Positions 48,447 to 58,516 of a stretch of 64,000 nucleotides of DNA are shown in pieces (the first letter of the stretch is position 1; each line of letters starts with the position of its first letter). Origin of the DNA: Prauserella shujinwangii (lineage in GTDB: Bacteria; Actinomycetota; Actinomycetes; Mycobacteriales; Pseudonocardiaceae); NCBI RefSeq assembly GCF_003001955.1, contig NZ_PVNH01000005.1, positions 310,001-374,000 of the forward strand, given 5' to 3'. The notes under the pieces are model-generated. The model searched no databases. It had not been told where the DNA came from and was given only the letters and a program-made list of their open reading frames with translations. The position numbers were made by a program, and so were the translations under genes.

Positions 48447-48460
48447 AGACGTTGTCCACA
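48439..48460 (+). promoter_or_regulatory. Two DnaA boxes
   Basis: TTATCCACA (48439-48447) and TTGTCCACA (48452-48460) are both exact matches to the DnaA-box consensus TT(A/G)TCCACA, same orientation, four bases apart. They sit between the PH-like gene and crgA. This is not a full origin, but the region is origin-proximal and the pair could titrate DnaA or regulate the neighbouring genes. Confidence 0.7.
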
Positions 48461-48526
48461 GTGGGGATTAGTGACACTGTTGTAATTCGGTACGCCATTC
48501 GGGTCAATCCGCAGTGCCGGCCATGG

Positions 48527-48793
48527 TCATCGCCAGCGCATGGTCATGAGCAGACCGGCGATCATCAACGCGAATCCGATCGCGAAGTTCCAGTTGCCGA
48601 GCTCCAGCATGAAGGGGATCTTGTCGCCGGCGAGGTAGTTCACCACGAGCCATACCAGGCCGAGCAGCATCAGCCCGAACATCACACCCTTGTAGATCGG
48701 GTGCGACGGGCCCGCCGCGCGTACCTTGACCGGAGTGCGGCGATCGGCCGGCGGGGTGTACGCCGTCTTCTTACGGACCTTGGACTTGGGCAT
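48527..48793 (-). CDS. crgA: Cell division protein CrgA
   Basis: Encodes 88 residues with two membrane helices (about 35-53 and 65-85) and a basic N-terminus MPKSKVRKKTAYTPP. The KVRAAGPSHPIYKGVMFGLM and LELGNWNFAIGFALMIAGLL segments are characteristic of CrgA, which recruits and stabilises division proteins (FtsZ, FtsQ, FtsI, PBPs) at the septum in actinobacteria. Location upstream of the kinase cluster is as in M. tuberculosis rv0011c. Confidence 0.95.
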   Translation of the reverse strand: MPKSKVRKKTAYTPPADRRTPVKVRAAGPSHPIYKGVMFGLMLLGLVWLVVNYLAGDKIPFMLELGNWNFAIGFALMIAGLLMTMRWR

Positions 48794-48953
48794 CGGAGTC
48801 CTCGTGTGCTGTCGGGCAGATCCGCGGCGGTGCGCAACCGCCGCCTAGTGAACACGTTAACGTAACCGAGCGGGTGCTAGAACCGGGGAGCAGGCGCCGC
48901 ACAGGCTTTGGATGGTGAGGGCGGGCACGCCACCGTGCCCGAGAGGAGCTCGC

Positions 48954-50030
48954 GTGTCGAGGTACGAGGAGCCGGAGACCCGGGAGATCCCTGTCCCCGG
49001 CTTGGCGCGCAGACCGGACGGCAGGCAGGGCAGACCCACGGGTCAGCCTCCCCGGAGGACAGAACGGCGGGAGGCCGCACCGCCGAGGCGTCCGGCCGGG
49101 CCGCCCCGGCACCACCCGCGGCAGGAGCCACGCCAGTCGCGCGAGGAGGAGACCCGTCCGATCCGGGTGCCGCCGCCCGAGCCTCCCGAGGACCCGCCCG
49201 CGGCGCCGCCGGAGAACCCGGAGAGCCCGCGTTCCGGCGGCGGCCGGGGCAGGATCGTGGTGCGCACGGTGGGTGAACTGCTGATCACCATGGGTCTGGT
49301 GGTGCTGCTCTTCGTGGTCTACGAGCTGTACGTGACCAACCTGATGTCCGCCCAGCTGCAGCGGGAGGCCAGCGCCGACCTGGACGAGCGCTGGTCGCAG
49401 GAGCGGGAGCTGCGTGCGGAGCCGCTCGAGGGCGAGGCCTTCGCCCGGATCTACATCCCGTCGTTCGGCGCCGACTGGGGCTTCACGATCCAGGAGGGCA
49501 CCGACGGCCCGACCCTGGAGATCGGCCCGGGGCACTATGTCGACACGGCGATGCCCGGCGAGCCCGGCAACTTCGGCGTCGCGGGCCACCGGGTCGGCAA
49601 GGGTGCCCCGTTCAACGACCTGGACCTGCTGAACTCGTGCGACGCGATCGTCGTCGAGACGGCGCGGAGCTTCTTCGTCTACCGGGTGCTGCCGATGAAG
49701 GACGAGGTCGCGAACTGGGCCCAGCGGAAGGCGAGCGACCCGGCGTGTGCCAACGTCGCTCCGCTGCAGGACGAGCAGGGGGCCTACGACCAGACGTTCG
49801 GGCGGGTCATCGTGCTGCCGCAGCGTGGTGACGCCGTGGCGCCCGTGCCGTACCAGCCGTCGAACGTCCTGCCACCCGCCTCGCAGGCGTCGCTGATGAC
49901 GCTCACGACGTGTCACCCGCAGTTCTCGGACCGGCAGCGGCTCATCATCCACTCCGTGCTGACGAACGAGTACCAGAAGCAGCCGGGTACCGGGTACGAC
50001 GATCTGCTGCGCGAGATCGGGGAGGCGTGA
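48954..50030 (+). CDS. Class E sortase
   Basis: Encodes 358 residues from GTG 48954 with GAGAGGAGC upstream. A Pro/Arg-rich cytoplasmic region of about 100 residues precedes one membrane helix (VGELLITMGLVVLLFVVYEL). The sortase domain shows GNFGVAGHRVGKGAPF with the catalytic His and LMTLTTCHPQFSDRQR with C320 and a nearby Arg. Class E sortases attach proteins with LAxTG-type signals to the wall. It is coupled to the next small membrane protein by ATG/TGA overlap at 50030. Confidence 0.93.
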   Translation: MSRYEEPETREIPVPGLARRPDGRQGRPTGQPPRRTERREAAPPRRPAGPPRHHPRQEPRQSREEETRPIRVPPPEPPEDPPAAPPENPESPRSGGGRGRIVVRTVGELLITMGLVVLLFVVYELYVTNLMSAQLQREASADLDERWSQERELRAEPLEGEAFARIYIPSFGADWGFTIQEGTDGPTLEIGPGHYVDTAMPGEPGNFGVAGHRVGKGAPFNDLDLLNSCDAIVVETARSFFVYRVLPMKDEVANWAQRKASDPACANVAPLQDEQGAYDQTFGRVIVLPQRGDAVAPVPYQPSNVLPPASQASLMTLTTCHPQFSDRQRLIIHSVLTNEYQKQPGTGYDDLLREIGEA

Positions 50031-50191
50031 TGTACGGCTGGATCTGGCGGCACCTGCCCGGTCCGCTCGCGGTCCGGGTGGCCCTGGCCGCGCTGCTCGT
50101 CGCCGGGGCGGTCGCGCTGCTGATGTTCGTGGTCTTCCCCTGGGCGGAACCGCTGCTGCCGTTCAACGACGTGGCGGTCAACCCCAGCTGA
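50030..50191 (+). CDS. Small single-pass membrane protein (53 aa)
   Basis: Encodes 53 residues starting MYGWIWRHLPGPLAVRVALA with one long hydrophobic helix (about 15-38) and a polar C-terminus FNDVAVNPS. The ATG shares its A with the sortase stop, so translation is coupled. Small proteins of this type follow class E sortases in many actinomycete genomes, possibly as partners; that is inference. Function is unknown. Confidence 0.8.
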   Translation: MYGWIWRHLPGPLAVRVALAALLVAGAVALLMFVVFPWAEPLLPFNDVAVNPS

Positions 50192-50211
50192 CCGCCGCTA
50201 GGCTGTCCGGT

Positions 50212-50856
50212 ATGCGCGTACTCGTCGTCGACAACTACGACAGCTTCGTCTACAACCTGGTGCAGTACCTGGCGCAGCTGGGCGCCGACTGCACGGTGTG
50301 GCGCAACGACGTCGTGGCGCTCGACGACATCGCCTCGTTCGACGGCGTCCTCGTCTCGCCCGGCCCCGGCACGCCCGAGCGCGCCGGGCAGAGCATCGAC
50401 GTCGTGCGCCGCTGTGCCGCCGACTCCGTGCCGATGCTCGGCGTCTGCCTCGGGCACCAGGCCATCGGCGTCGCGTGGGGCGCGACCGTGGACCGGGCAC
50501 ACGAGCTGCTGCACGGCAAGACCAGCCAGGTGCACCACGAGGGCGCCGGCGTGCTGGCGGGGCTGCCGAACCCGTTCACCGCCACGCGCTACCACTCGCT
50601 GACGGTGCTCGCGGACACGATCCCCGCGGAGTTCCAGGTGACCGCCCGCACCGAGTCCGGTGTGGTGATGGGCATGCGGCACCGGGAGCTGCCGATCGAG
50701 GGCGTCCAGTTCCACCCGGAGTCCGTGCTCACCGAGAGCGGCCACCGGATGCTGGCCAACTGGATGGCCTCGGCCGGCCACCCGGTGCCCGAGCGGACCG
50801 TGCGGGACCTGGAGCAGGCGACCCGGTCGCTCCAGCAGGCAGCCGCCGCCGTGTGA
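50212..50856 (+). CDS. pabA: Glutamine amidotransferase, aminodeoxychorismate/anthranilate synthase component II
   Basis: Encodes 214 residues. Class I amidotransferase triad: C79 in GVCLGHQAIG, and His and Glu in VQFHPESVLT; the N-terminus VLVVDNYDSFVYNLVQYL and oxyanion motif SPGPGTPE are typical. It supplies ammonia from glutamine to chorismate for folate (PabA) or tryptophan (TrpG) synthesis; in M. tuberculosis the gene at this place is annotated trpG. A partner subunit is not in the window. A 50-bp palindrome follows 11 bp after the stop. Confidence 0.92.
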   Translation: MRVLVVDNYDSFVYNLVQYLAQLGADCTVWRNDVVALDDIASFDGVLVSPGPGTPERAGQSIDVVRRCAADSVPMLGVCLGHQAIGVAWGATVDRAHELLHGKTSQVHHEGAGVLAGLPNPFTATRYHSLTVLADTIPAEFQVTARTESGVVMGMRHRELPIEGVQFHPESVLTESGHRMLANWMASAGHPVPERTVRDLEQATRSLQQAAAAV

Positions 50857-50867
50857 CCAGCCGCGCG

Positions 50868-50917
50868 GGCTCGTGAGTGAAGAACGTCGTTCTCACCACG
50901 TTCTTCACTCACGAGCC
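50868..50917. terminator. Palindromic bidirectional terminator
   Basis: GGCTCGTGAGTGAAGAACGT (50868-50887) is complementary to 50898-50917 over 20 bp, with a 10-nt loop. It sits between convergent pabA and pknB. Similar sequence, with the CTCGTGAGTG stem end, recurs at 60845-60890. Confidence 0.85.
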
Positions 50918-50920
50918 TGG

Positions 50921-52906
50921 TTAGCCGTTGCCGATGCCCGGCAGGCCCGGCTCACTCGACGACGTCTCCGTCGAGCCCTCGTCGTCCGCCCCGATGAACA
51001 GCGTGATCTGCTGGGTCTTCGTGATCGTGCTGCCCGGAGCCGGGTCGGTGTTGGTCACCCGGCCGACGAGCTCCTCGTCGTTGACCTCCTCCGTTTGCCG
51101 GTTCACGGAGCCCTCCCAGCCCGCGTTCCGCAGTTCGGCGAGCGCCTGGTCCTCCGTCATGTTGCGCAGGTCGGGCAGCTGGATCTGCTGCTGCGAGCCG
51201 TTGGAGACGTCGAGGCGCACCTCCGTGCCCACCTCGACCTGGCCGCCGTTGGGTTCCTGGCCCACGACCTGACCCTCGGGCGCGTCGGAGTCGACGTCGT
51301 TGCGCACCACGGTCAGCCCGGCGTCCTCCAGGGCGGCCTTCGCCTCCTCGAACGACTTGCCGGTGAAGTTCTGCACCTCGACCAGGTCGGGCTGCGTGCC
51401 GATGGTGATCCGGACCGAGCTGCCCTCCTCGACCTCGGTCCTGGCCTTCGGATCCTGCTCGATGACCTTGCCGTACAGGTTCTCGTCGTTGACCTCGGCC
51501 TCCTCGACCGTCTGGTCGAGCACGAGATTCGCCTGCTGGAGCGCCGCCTCCGCGTCCTCGCGGGACATGCCCGACAGGTCAGGCACCTTGACCTTGGCCG
51601 GCGCCGTGCCCACCTGGAGCACGATCTGGCTGGTGGGTTCGATCCGCTGCCCCGCGCCGGGGTCGGTGCTGATCACCCTGCCGATCTGCTCGCTGGTGCA
51701 GGACGCGTCCTCGCCGCCGCCCTGCGGGCTGCACACGATGTCCTCCCGCCGGAAGTTGCTGAAGCCCTCCTGCCGCAGTGTTTGCTCGGCCTGCTGGTAG
51801 GTGACGTCGGTGACGTCGGGCACCGCGATGAGCTCCGGATCGCTGCGAAAGGCACCCGAGATCCACAGGACGAACAGCACCGCGCCAGCCAGCAGTGCCA
51901 GCAGCAGCGCCAGCAGGAGGGCACGCTTGCGCCGTCGCCGCCTGGCGTCCTCCTCGTCGTCGTAGCCGTACTCGTCGGGATCGGCCGCGTAGGCGGTGGT
52001 GGGCTGGCCGGCGCCGAGCACCTGCGTGCGTTCCTCGTCCGACATCACCATCGGCGCCGACGGCCGCTGGCCGGACAGCGTGCGCACGAGGTCCGACCGC
52101 ATCTCGGCGGCGGACTGGTACCGGTTCGGCGCGCCCTTGGCGAGCGCCTTGAGCACCACCGCGTCCAGCTCGGGCGACACGGCCGGGTTCACCGCCGACG
52201 GCGGCCGCGGGTCCTCCCGGACGTGCTGGTAGGCCACCGCGACGGGTGAGTCACCCGTGAACGGCGGCTCCCCGGTGACCAGCTCGTAGAGCACGCAGCC
52301 GGCCGCGTAGACGTCACTGCGCGCGTCCACCTGCTCACCGCGCGCCTGCTCCGGCGACAGGTACTGCGCGGTGCCGATGACGGCGGCGGTCTGCGTCATG
52401 GCCGCCTGGCCGTCGTGCACGGCGCGGGCGATGCCGAAGTCCATCACCTTCACCGCGCCGTTGCGGGTGATCATGATGTTGGCCGGCTTCACGTCCCGGT
52501 GCACGATCCCGTGCCGGTGGGAGAAGTCGAGCGCGGCGCACACATCGGCCATGACCTCCATGGCGCGCTTCTGCGACATCGGACCCTCGGTCTTGACGAT
52601 GTCCCGCAGCGTCCGGCCCTCGACGAACTCCATCACGATGTAGGGCAGCGGCCCGTACTCGGTGTTCGCCTCGCCCGTGTCGTACACCGCGACGATGGCC
52701 GGGTGGTTGAGCGCGGCCGCGTTCTGTGCCTCCCGCCGGAAGCGCTCCTGGAACTGGGGGTCGCGCGCGAGGTCGGCACGCAGGATCTTCACGGCGACCT
52801 CGCGGCCGAGCCGGACGTCGTGACCGTGGTGGACCTCGGACATACCGCCGTAGCCGAGCGTGTCGCCCAGCTCGTAGCGGTTCGAGAGCAGTCGGGGTGC
52901 GCTCAT
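50921..52906 (-). CDS. pknB: Ser/Thr protein kinase PknB with PASTA repeats
   Basis: Encodes 661 residues from ATG 52906, fixed by ATGA overlap with pknA. Kinase domain 1-270 with K40 (VAVK), D138 in HRDVKPANI and activation-loop T171 and T173 in [10 protein letters not shown]; these numbers agree with M. tuberculosis PknB. A membrane helix ([20 protein letters not shown], near 340) is followed by four PASTA repeats (such as [40 protein letters not shown]) that sense muropeptides or lipid II. It controls wall growth and division. Confidence 0.97.
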   Translation of the reverse strand: MSAPRLLSNRYELGDTLGYGGMSEVHHGHDVRLGREVAVKILRADLARDPQFQERFRREAQNAAALNHPAIVAVYDTGEANTEYGPLPYIVMEFVEGRTLRDIVKTEGPMSQKRAMEVMADVCAALDFSHRHGIVHRDVKPANIMITRNGAVKVMDFGIARAVHDGQAAMTQTAAVIGTAQYLSPEQARGEQVDARSDVYAAGCVLYELVTGEPPFTGDSPVAVAYQHVREDPRPPSAVNPAVSPELDAVVLKALAKGAPNRYQSAAEMRSDLVRTLSGQRPSAPMVMSDEERTQVLGAGQPTTAYAADPDEYGYDDEEDARRRRRKRALLLALLLALLAGAVLFVLWISGAFRSDPELIAVPDVTDVTYQQAEQTLRQEGFSNFRREDIVCSPQGGGEDASCTSEQIGRVISTDPGAGQRIEPTSQIVLQVGTAPAKVKVPDLSGMSREDAEAALQQANLVLDQTVEEAEVNDENLYGKVIEQDPKARTEVEEGSSVRITIGTQPDLVEVQNFTGKSFEEAKAALEDAGLTVVRNDVDSDAPEGQVVGQEPNGGQVEVGTEVRLDVSNGSQQQIQLPDLRNMTEDQALAELRNAGWEGSVNRQTEEVNDEELVGRVTNTDPAPGSTITKTQQITLFIGADDEGSTETSSSEPGLPGIGNG

Positions 52907-54147
52907 TGCCTGGTGCCGTTCCATTCCGTCTGTGTCATCTCCAACGCGCTGTCTCCCTCGGATGGACGTTCGGGGGTCGTCCACCAGTTGTCCGGAACCC
53001 CGCCGGATTCGTTCTCGTAACCATCCGACGGGCGCACGTCGATCGGGCCGGGCGCTCGCTCACCGGTCGCCCGCAGCAGCACCGGGACCAGCACCGCGGC
53101 CGCGACCAGCGCAACGAAGACCAGCGTGAGAAGTATCCACAACGCGGTGTTGCGCCGTCGTTGTACCGGCACCTGAGGTGCCATGGCCCCCGTGTGTGGA
53201 CCCGGTACGGGAGCCATGGTGGGGTGGGAGGTGGGTCCGACCGGTGCCATGGGACCTGCCGGAACCCCGGGATTCGGCAGGTAACCCGCGCTGACCAGGC
53301 CCGCCGGTGCGGGCAGCGGGCGGCCTGCGCGCACCGCGGCCACGGCGGCCGCGAACTCCCCTCCGCCCGCGTAGCGCTGCCGGGGGTCCTTGACCAGGGT
53401 GGCCTCGATCACCGCCCGCGCACCCGGCGGCACGTCCGGCGGCAGCGGCGGTGGCACGTCCCTGATGTGCATCATCGCGACCGTGACGGCGTTCTCGGAG
53501 AGGAACGGCCTACGCCCCGCGAGGCACTCGTAACCGCACACGGCCAGCGAGTAGACGTCGCTCGCCGGCTCGGCGTCGTGGCCGAGAGCCTGCTCGGGGG
53601 CGATGTAGTGGGCGGTGCCCATCACCATCCCCGAGCGGGTCACCGGCGCGGCGTCGGCGGCCTTCGCGATCCCGAAGTCGGTGAGCTTCACCATGCCGGT
53701 GCCGCTCACCAGGATGTTGCCGGGTTTGACGTCCCGGTGCACCAGGCCGCGCTCGTGCGCGGCCTGCAGCGCCCGGCCCGCCTGCTCCAGGATGTCCAGC
53801 GTCCGCTCGGCGGAGATGCGGCCCTCCCGCGCGAGGATGGCGGCGAGTGGCTCGCCCTCGACCAGCTCCATGACCAGGAAGGCGATCGAGTCCTCGCCCG
53901 CGTCGGTCTCGCCGTAGTCGTGCACCGCCGCGATTCCCGGATGGTTGAGTGACGCGGTGGTCCGCGCCTCGGTGCGGAAGCGGTGCAGGAACTCGGCGGC
54001 ACCGGACAGCTCGGCCTTGAGGATCTTCACGGCGACAGTCCGGTCGAGACGGGTGTCGTTCGCTTCCCACACCTCGCCCATCCCGCCGACCGCGATGCGG
54101 CGAGTCAGCCGGTATCGCTCGGCGACGAGTTGTCCGGACGCGGGCAT
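52903..54147 (-). CDS. pknA: Ser/Thr protein kinase PknA
   Basis: Encodes 414 residues. Gly-rich loop [14 protein letters not shown]41 in [15 protein letters not shown] with D139, DFGIAK and APEQALG are complete. The domain is followed by a Pro-rich linker, one membrane helix ([20 protein letters not shown]) and a short extracytoplasmic tail without PASTA repeats. PknA works with PknB on substrates such as Wag31 and FtsZ. Overlaps pknB by four bases. Confidence 0.95.
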   Translation of the reverse strand: MPASGQLVAERYRLTRRIAVGGMGEVWEANDTRLDRTVAVKILKAELSGAAEFLHRFRTEARTTASLNHPGIAAVHDYGETDAGEDSIAFLVMELVEGEPLAAILAREGRISAERTLDILEQAGRALQAAHERGLVHRDVKPGNILVSGTGMVKLTDFGIAKAADAAPVTRSGMVMGTAHYIAPEQALGHDAEPASDVYSLAVCGYECLAGRRPFLSENAVTVAMMHIRDVPPPLPPDVPPGARAVIEATLVKDPRQRYAGGGEFAAAVAAVRAGRPLPAPAGLVSAGYLPNPGVPAGPMAPVGPTSHPTMAPVPGPHTGAMAPQVPVQRRRNTALWILLTLVFVALVAAAVLVPVLLRATGERAPGPIDVRPSDGYENESGGVPDNWWTTPERPSEGDSALEMTQTEWNGTRQ

Positions 54148-54150
54148 CCG

Positions 54151-55620
54151 CTATCCACCCCCGAGGGCGGCGGCGATCGTGGCCCTGCCGATCTCCGCGG
54201 CGACGGTGCCGCCCGTGGCGGCGAGCCCGCGGTCACCACCGGACTCCACGATGACGGCGACGGCGACCTTGGGGTCGTCGTGCGGGGCGAACGCCGTGTA
54301 CCACGCGTGCGGTGGCGTGGCCTTCGGGTCGACACCGTGCTCGGCGGTACCGGTCTTGGACGCGATCCGCAGCGCGGGGTCCTTCCCGCCACCGCTGGTG
54401 TTCGCCTCCGAGGCGATCATCATGTCGGTGAGCACGTCGGCGTTGGCCGCCGACAGCGCGGGCTCACCGGTCAGCTCCTCGGGGGAGAAGTCCTCGATCG
54501 TCGACAGGTCGGGCGCGAGCAGGGAGTCGATGAGCCGCGGCTTCATCGCGACGCCGTCGTTGGCGACGGTCGCCGACAGCAGGGCGTCCTGCATCGGCGT
54601 GAGCCGGACGTCGCGCTGGCCGATGCCGCTCTGGTACAGCTCCGCCTGGCTCGCCAGGTCGCCGAGCTCGGAGGGGACCACCCGCATGGGCACGAACAGG
54701 TCGGTCATGCCGATGCCGAAGTTCGCCGCCGTCTCCCGCAGCTTCTCCGCGCCCAGCTGCCCGGCCAGCTCCGCGAACGCGGTGTTGCACGAGTAGGCCA
54801 GCGCGTCCTTCAGCGTGTTGCCCGGACACGGCTGCCCCGCGAAGTTCTCCAGGTCGGCTGTGGTACCGGGCAGCGTGATGTTGGCCTGGCTGGTGACCCG
54901 CGTGTCGGCGTTCGCGCCGTTCTCCAGCGCGGCGGCCGTCGTGACGATCTTGAACGTGGAGCCCGGCGGGTAGGTCTCCTTGATCGCCCGGTTGAGCATC
55001 GGGTTCTGCGGGGCGTTGGTGAACTGCTCCCACGCCTGCTGCTGCTTGTCGCTGTTGTGCGAGGCGAGCCGGTTGGGGTCGTAGGACGGCGTGGAGACCA
55101 TCGCGAGGATCTCCCCGGTCTTCGGGTCCAGCGCCACGACCGAGCCCGTGAACCCGCGCTCGGTCATCGCCCGGTACGCGGCCTGCTGCACCGAGGGCCG
55201 CACGGTCAGCCGGACGTTGCCGCCACGCGGGTCGCGGCCGGTGATCATGTCCGAGAGCCTGCGGACGAACAGCCGGGGATCGGAGCCGTTGAGGAACTCG
55301 TCCATCTCGCGTTCCAGCCCGCCCGCGCCGTAGCGGATCGAGTAGTACCCGGTCACGGGCGCGTACATCGGGCCGTTGGCGTACGTGCGGCGGAACGAGA
55401 ACCGGTCGTCGGTGGGCTTGACGCCCGCCAGTACCTGACCCGCGGCCTCGGACACGATCTTGCCGCGTTCCCGGGAGTACTCGTCGAGCAGCACGCGGGT
55501 GTTGCGGCCGTCGGACCGGTAGTCGTCGGCCTTCACGAACTGGACGTAGGTGGCGTTCACCAGCAGCAGGGTCACCATGACGAGCATGGCGACGCCGACC
55601 TTGCGCAGCGGTGTGTTCAC
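54151..55620 (-). CDS. pbpA: Penicillin-binding protein PbpA (class B transpeptidase)
   Basis: Encodes 489 residues. An N-terminal membrane anchor (VGVAMLVMVTLLLVNATYVQ) precedes a dimerisation region and the transpeptidase domain with SxxK in YPPGSTFKIVTTA, SxN in YSCNTAFAEL and KTGT in ASKTGTAEHG. It makes peptidoglycan crosslinks with the SEDS glycosyltransferase encoded just upstream (overlap of 4 bases with rodA at 55617-55620). Confidence 0.96.
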   Translation of the reverse strand: MNTPLRKVGVAMLVMVTLLLVNATYVQFVKADDYRSDGRNTRVLLDEYSRERGKIVSEAAGQVLAGVKPTDDRFSFRRTYANGPMYAPVTGYYSIRYGAGGLEREMDEFLNGSDPRLFVRRLSDMITGRDPRGGNVRLTVRPSVQQAAYRAMTERGFTGSVVALDPKTGEILAMVSTPSYDPNRLASHNSDKQQQAWEQFTNAPQNPMLNRAIKETYPPGSTFKIVTTAAALENGANADTRVTSQANITLPGTTADLENFAGQPCPGNTLKDALAYSCNTAFAELAGQLGAEKLRETAANFGIGMTDLFVPMRVVPSELGDLASQAELYQSGIGQRDVRLTPMQDALLSATVANDGVAMKPRLIDSLLAPDLSTIEDFSPEELTGEPALSAANADVLTDMMIASEANTSGGGKDPALRIASKTGTAEHGVDPKATPPHAWYTAFAPHDDPKVAVAVIVESGGDRGLAATGGTVAAEIGRATIAAALGGG

Positions 55621-57131
55621 GGGTACCTCCCCCCTCCCGCGGCCTGGTCACCGGGACCGCCTGTCTGTTGTTGCGGAGGCCGCTGCACCATCACGGTGTG
55701 CGCCTCGGCCAGCGGCGCCTGCTGCACCGGCTGCCGCGGTTTCGCGGAGGCCTGCGGCCTGCGGGCCGCGTCGGAGATGCGCAGCAGGAGCGCGACCAGG
55801 ATGTAGTTGGCGAGCAGCGACGACCCACCGTAGGACAGGAACGGCGTGGTGATGCCCGTCATCGGGATGAGCTTGGTGACCCCGCCCACGATGACGAACA
55901 CCTGCATGATGATCGCGAACGAAAGGCCGCCGCCGAGCAGCTTGCCGAACGTGTCGCGCACGGCGAGCGCACCACGCATCCCCCGCATGGCCAGCAGCAG
56001 GTAGAGCATCAGCACCGCGCTGAGCCCGACGAAGCCGAGTTCCTCGCCGATCGCGGCGGTGATGAAGTCGGTGTTGGCCTCGGGCACCGTGTCCGGCCTG
56101 CCCGAGCCGAGCCCGGTGCCGAACATGCCGCCCGTGCCGAGGCCGAACAGGCCCTGGGCGATCTGGTAGCCGCCACCCGGCTCGTTGTACGTCGCCAGCG
56201 GGTCGATCCAGTTCGCCACCCGCTGCTGCACGTGCGTGAACAGCTGATAGGCGATCAACGCGCCGCCGAGGAACATCGTGAGGCCCACGACCACCCAGAT
56301 GATCCGCTCGGTGGCCACGTAGAGCATCACGAGGACGATGCCGAAGAACAGCAGCGCGGTGCCGAGGTCCTTCTCGAACACCAGGATCCCGAGGCAGGCG
56401 ACGGCCGCGATGAGGATCGGCCCGAGGTCGCGGGCTCGCGGCAGCTCGACGCCGAGCACGCGCTTGCCCGCGGCCATGAACAGGTCCCGCTTCGCGACGA
56501 GGAACGACGCGAAGAAGATCATCAGCAGGATCTTGGCGAACTCGCCGGGCTGGATGGAGAAGCCGGGCAGCTTCAGCCACACCTTCGCGCCGTTGACCTC
56601 GGACAGCGACCTCGGCAGCAGCGCGGGCAGCGCCAGCGCGACGATCCCCACCAGGCCGAACGTGTACGCGTAGCGGGTCAGCGTGCGGTGGTCCTTCACC
56701 ACCGCGAGCACCCCGAGGAACAGCGCCAGCGCGACCACCGTGAACAGCACCTGACGCGGCGCCTCCGACGAGACCTCCTGCGACAGCGAGATGGCCCGCT
56801 CGGCTTCCGCCAGATCGATGCGGTAGATCATCACCAGCCCGAGGCCGTTGAGCAGGGCCACGCAGGGCAGGATGAGCGGATCCGCGTACGGCGCCCAGCG
56901 CCGCACGGCCAGGTGTGCCACGGCGAAGATGGCCAGGTAGGCCAGCCCGTACCAGACGACGGCCCAGGACAGCTCCTGCTCCTGGTTCGCCTGGACGAGG
57001 ACGAACGCCGAGGTGACGATGAACGCGGCGAACGCGAGCAGCGCCAGCTCGGTGCCGCTGCGTTTCGGCAGCTCGCGGGGCGGGTTGGTCGCGTACTGGG
57101 CCGCCCGCGAGGCGGATCCCGGCTGACTCAT
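55617..57131 (-). CDS. rodA: SEDS-family peptidoglycan glycosyltransferase RodA
   Basis: Encodes 504 residues from ATG 57131, defined by ATGA overlap with pstP. Ten or more membrane helices. SEDS motifs include LPGFSIQPGEFAKILLMIFF, FEKDLGTALLFFG, ANTDFITAAIGEELGFVG with the acidic residues of the catalytic loop, and TGITTPFLSYGGSSLLANYI. It polymerises glycan strands during growth together with PbpA. Confidence 0.95.
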   Translation of the reverse strand: MSQPGSASRAAQYATNPPRELPKRSGTELALLAFAAFIVTSAFVLVQANQEQELSWAVVWYGLAYLAIFAVAHLAVRRWAPYADPLILPCVALLNGLGLVMIYRIDLAEAERAISLSQEVSSEAPRQVLFTVVALALFLGVLAVVKDHRTLTRYAYTFGLVGIVALALPALLPRSLSEVNGAKVWLKLPGFSIQPGEFAKILLMIFFASFLVAKRDLFMAAGKRVLGVELPRARDLGPILIAAVACLGILVFEKDLGTALLFFGIVLVMLYVATERIIWVVVGLTMFLGGALIAYQLFTHVQQRVANWIDPLATYNEPGGGYQIAQGLFGLGTGGMFGTGLGSGRPDTVPEANTDFITAAIGEELGFVGLSAVLMLYLLLAMRGMRGALAVRDTFGKLLGGGLSFAIIMQVFVIVGGVTKLIPMTGITTPFLSYGGSSLLANYILVALLLRISDAARRPQASAKPRQPVQQAPLAEAHTVMVQRPPQQQTGGPGDQAAGGGRYP

Positions 57132-58516
57132 CAGCCACCGCCCGGGTCGGGCGCCGGGCGGCAGTCCACCCCCGGCTGCCCACCCTGCTCTCGCCCTGTG
57201 GTCGGCGTCTCGGTCGGCTGTGCGGTGGCGGACTCGCCCTGTCCGATCCCGCCGACGACCCCGCCGCCCTGCGGCTGCTCCTCGTCGCAGATCTCCAGGA
57301 CGTTGTTGCGCCGCAGGGTGTCGATGTAGTCGCGCGACTCGGCGAGGCTGTCCCGCTTCACGCCGCCCAGCACCGCGTCCCGCGCGTCCTGCTGCAGGTC
57401 GGAAAGGCGCAGCGGCTCGCACAGCGTCGCCTCGGGGGCACACGAGCCCTCCGCCTGCTGGTGCAGGTCGAAACCGAGGATGCTGCCCGGAACGCCCTGG
57501 TAGATCACCACCTCCTGGTCGGTGCCCACCCCGACGTAGTACTGGCGCAGGACGAAGTACCGCGTGGCGATCACCGCGGCCGCGAGCAGGATCACGGCGA
57601 GGCCGAACGCCATGAGCAGCCGCAAGCGTTTGCGGCGCTTGGCCTTCGGGTCCGGCGGGGGCTCCGCGGGCTCGACCCGCTGCGGCTGCGGGGTGGGCGC
57701 GGTGAGCGCCCTCGCCCTGGCCGCGGGGGAGTCGCCCTGGTGGCCCTCGTCGCTGCCGTCGCCCGCGGCGCCGCCCACGATGGGTGCGTCGTCGCCGAAG
57801 TCGACGTCGACGACGTCCGCCACGATCACGGTGACGTTGTCGGTGCCGCCGCCCTTCAGCGCGAGCTCGATCATTCGGTCCGCGCACTCCTGCGGGTCCG
57901 GGATCTGCATCGCCTCGGCGAGCGTCTCGTTGCTGACCATCCCGGACAGGCCGTCCGAGCAGAGCAGGTACCGGTCGCCGGCGCGGGCCTCGCGCACCGT
58001 GAAGCTCGGCTCCACCTCGTGCCCGGTGAGGGCCTTCAGCAGCAGCGAACGCTGCGGGTGGGTGGCGGCCTCGTCCTCGGTGATCCGGCCCTGCTCGAGA
58101 AGTTCGTTGACGAAGCTGTCGTCGCGGGTGATCTGGCTGAACTGTCCTCCGCGCAGGAGGTAGGCGCGCGAGTCGCCGACGTGCACCAGGCCGAGCCGCG
58201 AGCCCGAGAACAGCACCGCGGTCAGCGTGGTGCCCATGCCGTCGAGGTCGGGGTCGTTCGCCACCAGCTCGGAGATCGCGGCGTTGCCCTGCGCCACGGC
58301 TTCCCTGAGCTGGCTGAGCAGGTCGTCGCCGGGCTCGTCGTCGTCGAGCGGTGCCAGCGACGCGATGACGACCTTGCTGGCCACCTCGCCGGCGGCGTGG
58401 CCGCCCATGCCGTCGGCCAGGGCAAGCAGGCGCGGGCCGGCGTAGACCGAGTCCTGGTTGCTGGAACGGACCAGACCCCGGTCACTGCGGGCCGCGTAGC
58501 GAAGGACGAGTGTCAT
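57131..58516 (-). CDS. pstP: PP2C-type Ser/Thr phosphatase PstP
   Basis: Encodes 461 residues. PP2C motifs: ALADGMGGHAAGEVAS, LDGMGTTLTAVLF, LLCSDGLSGMVS and GGTDNVTVIVAD with metal-binding Asp residues. A Pro-rich linker and one membrane helix (LLMAFGLAVILLAAAVIATR) lead to an extracytoplasmic domain with cysteines (SCAPEATLCEPLRL). It reverses PknA/PknB phosphorylation. Overlaps fhaB and rodA. Confidence 0.96.
   Translation of the reverse strand: MTLVLRYAARSDRGLVRSSNQDSVYAGPRLLALADGMGGHAAGEVASKVVIASLAPLDDDEPGDDLLSQLREAVAQGNAAISELVANDPDLDGMGTTLTAVLFSGSRLGLVHVGDSRAYLLRGGQFSQITRDDSFVNELLEQGRITEDEAATHPQRSLLLKALTGHEVEPSFTVREARAGDRYLLCSDGLSGMVSNETLAEAMQIPDPQECADRMIELALKGGGTDNVTVIVADVVDVDFGDDAPIVGGAAGDGSDEGHQGDSPAARARALTAPTPQPQRVEPAEPPPDPKAKRRKRLRLLMAFGLAVILLAAAVIATRYFVLRQYYVGVGTDQEVVIYQGVPGSILGFDLHQQAEGSCAPEATLCEPLRLSDLQQDARDAVLGGVKRDSLAESRDYIDTLRRNNVLEICDEEQPQGGGVVGGIGQGESATAQPTETPTTGREQGGQPGVDCRPAPDPGGG

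Noticed and set aside
55611-57887. Very long frames opposite rodA, pbpA and pstP
   Set aside because: They are antisense shadows in GC-rich DNA; the reverse-strand products have complete family motifs and overlapping starts and stops.
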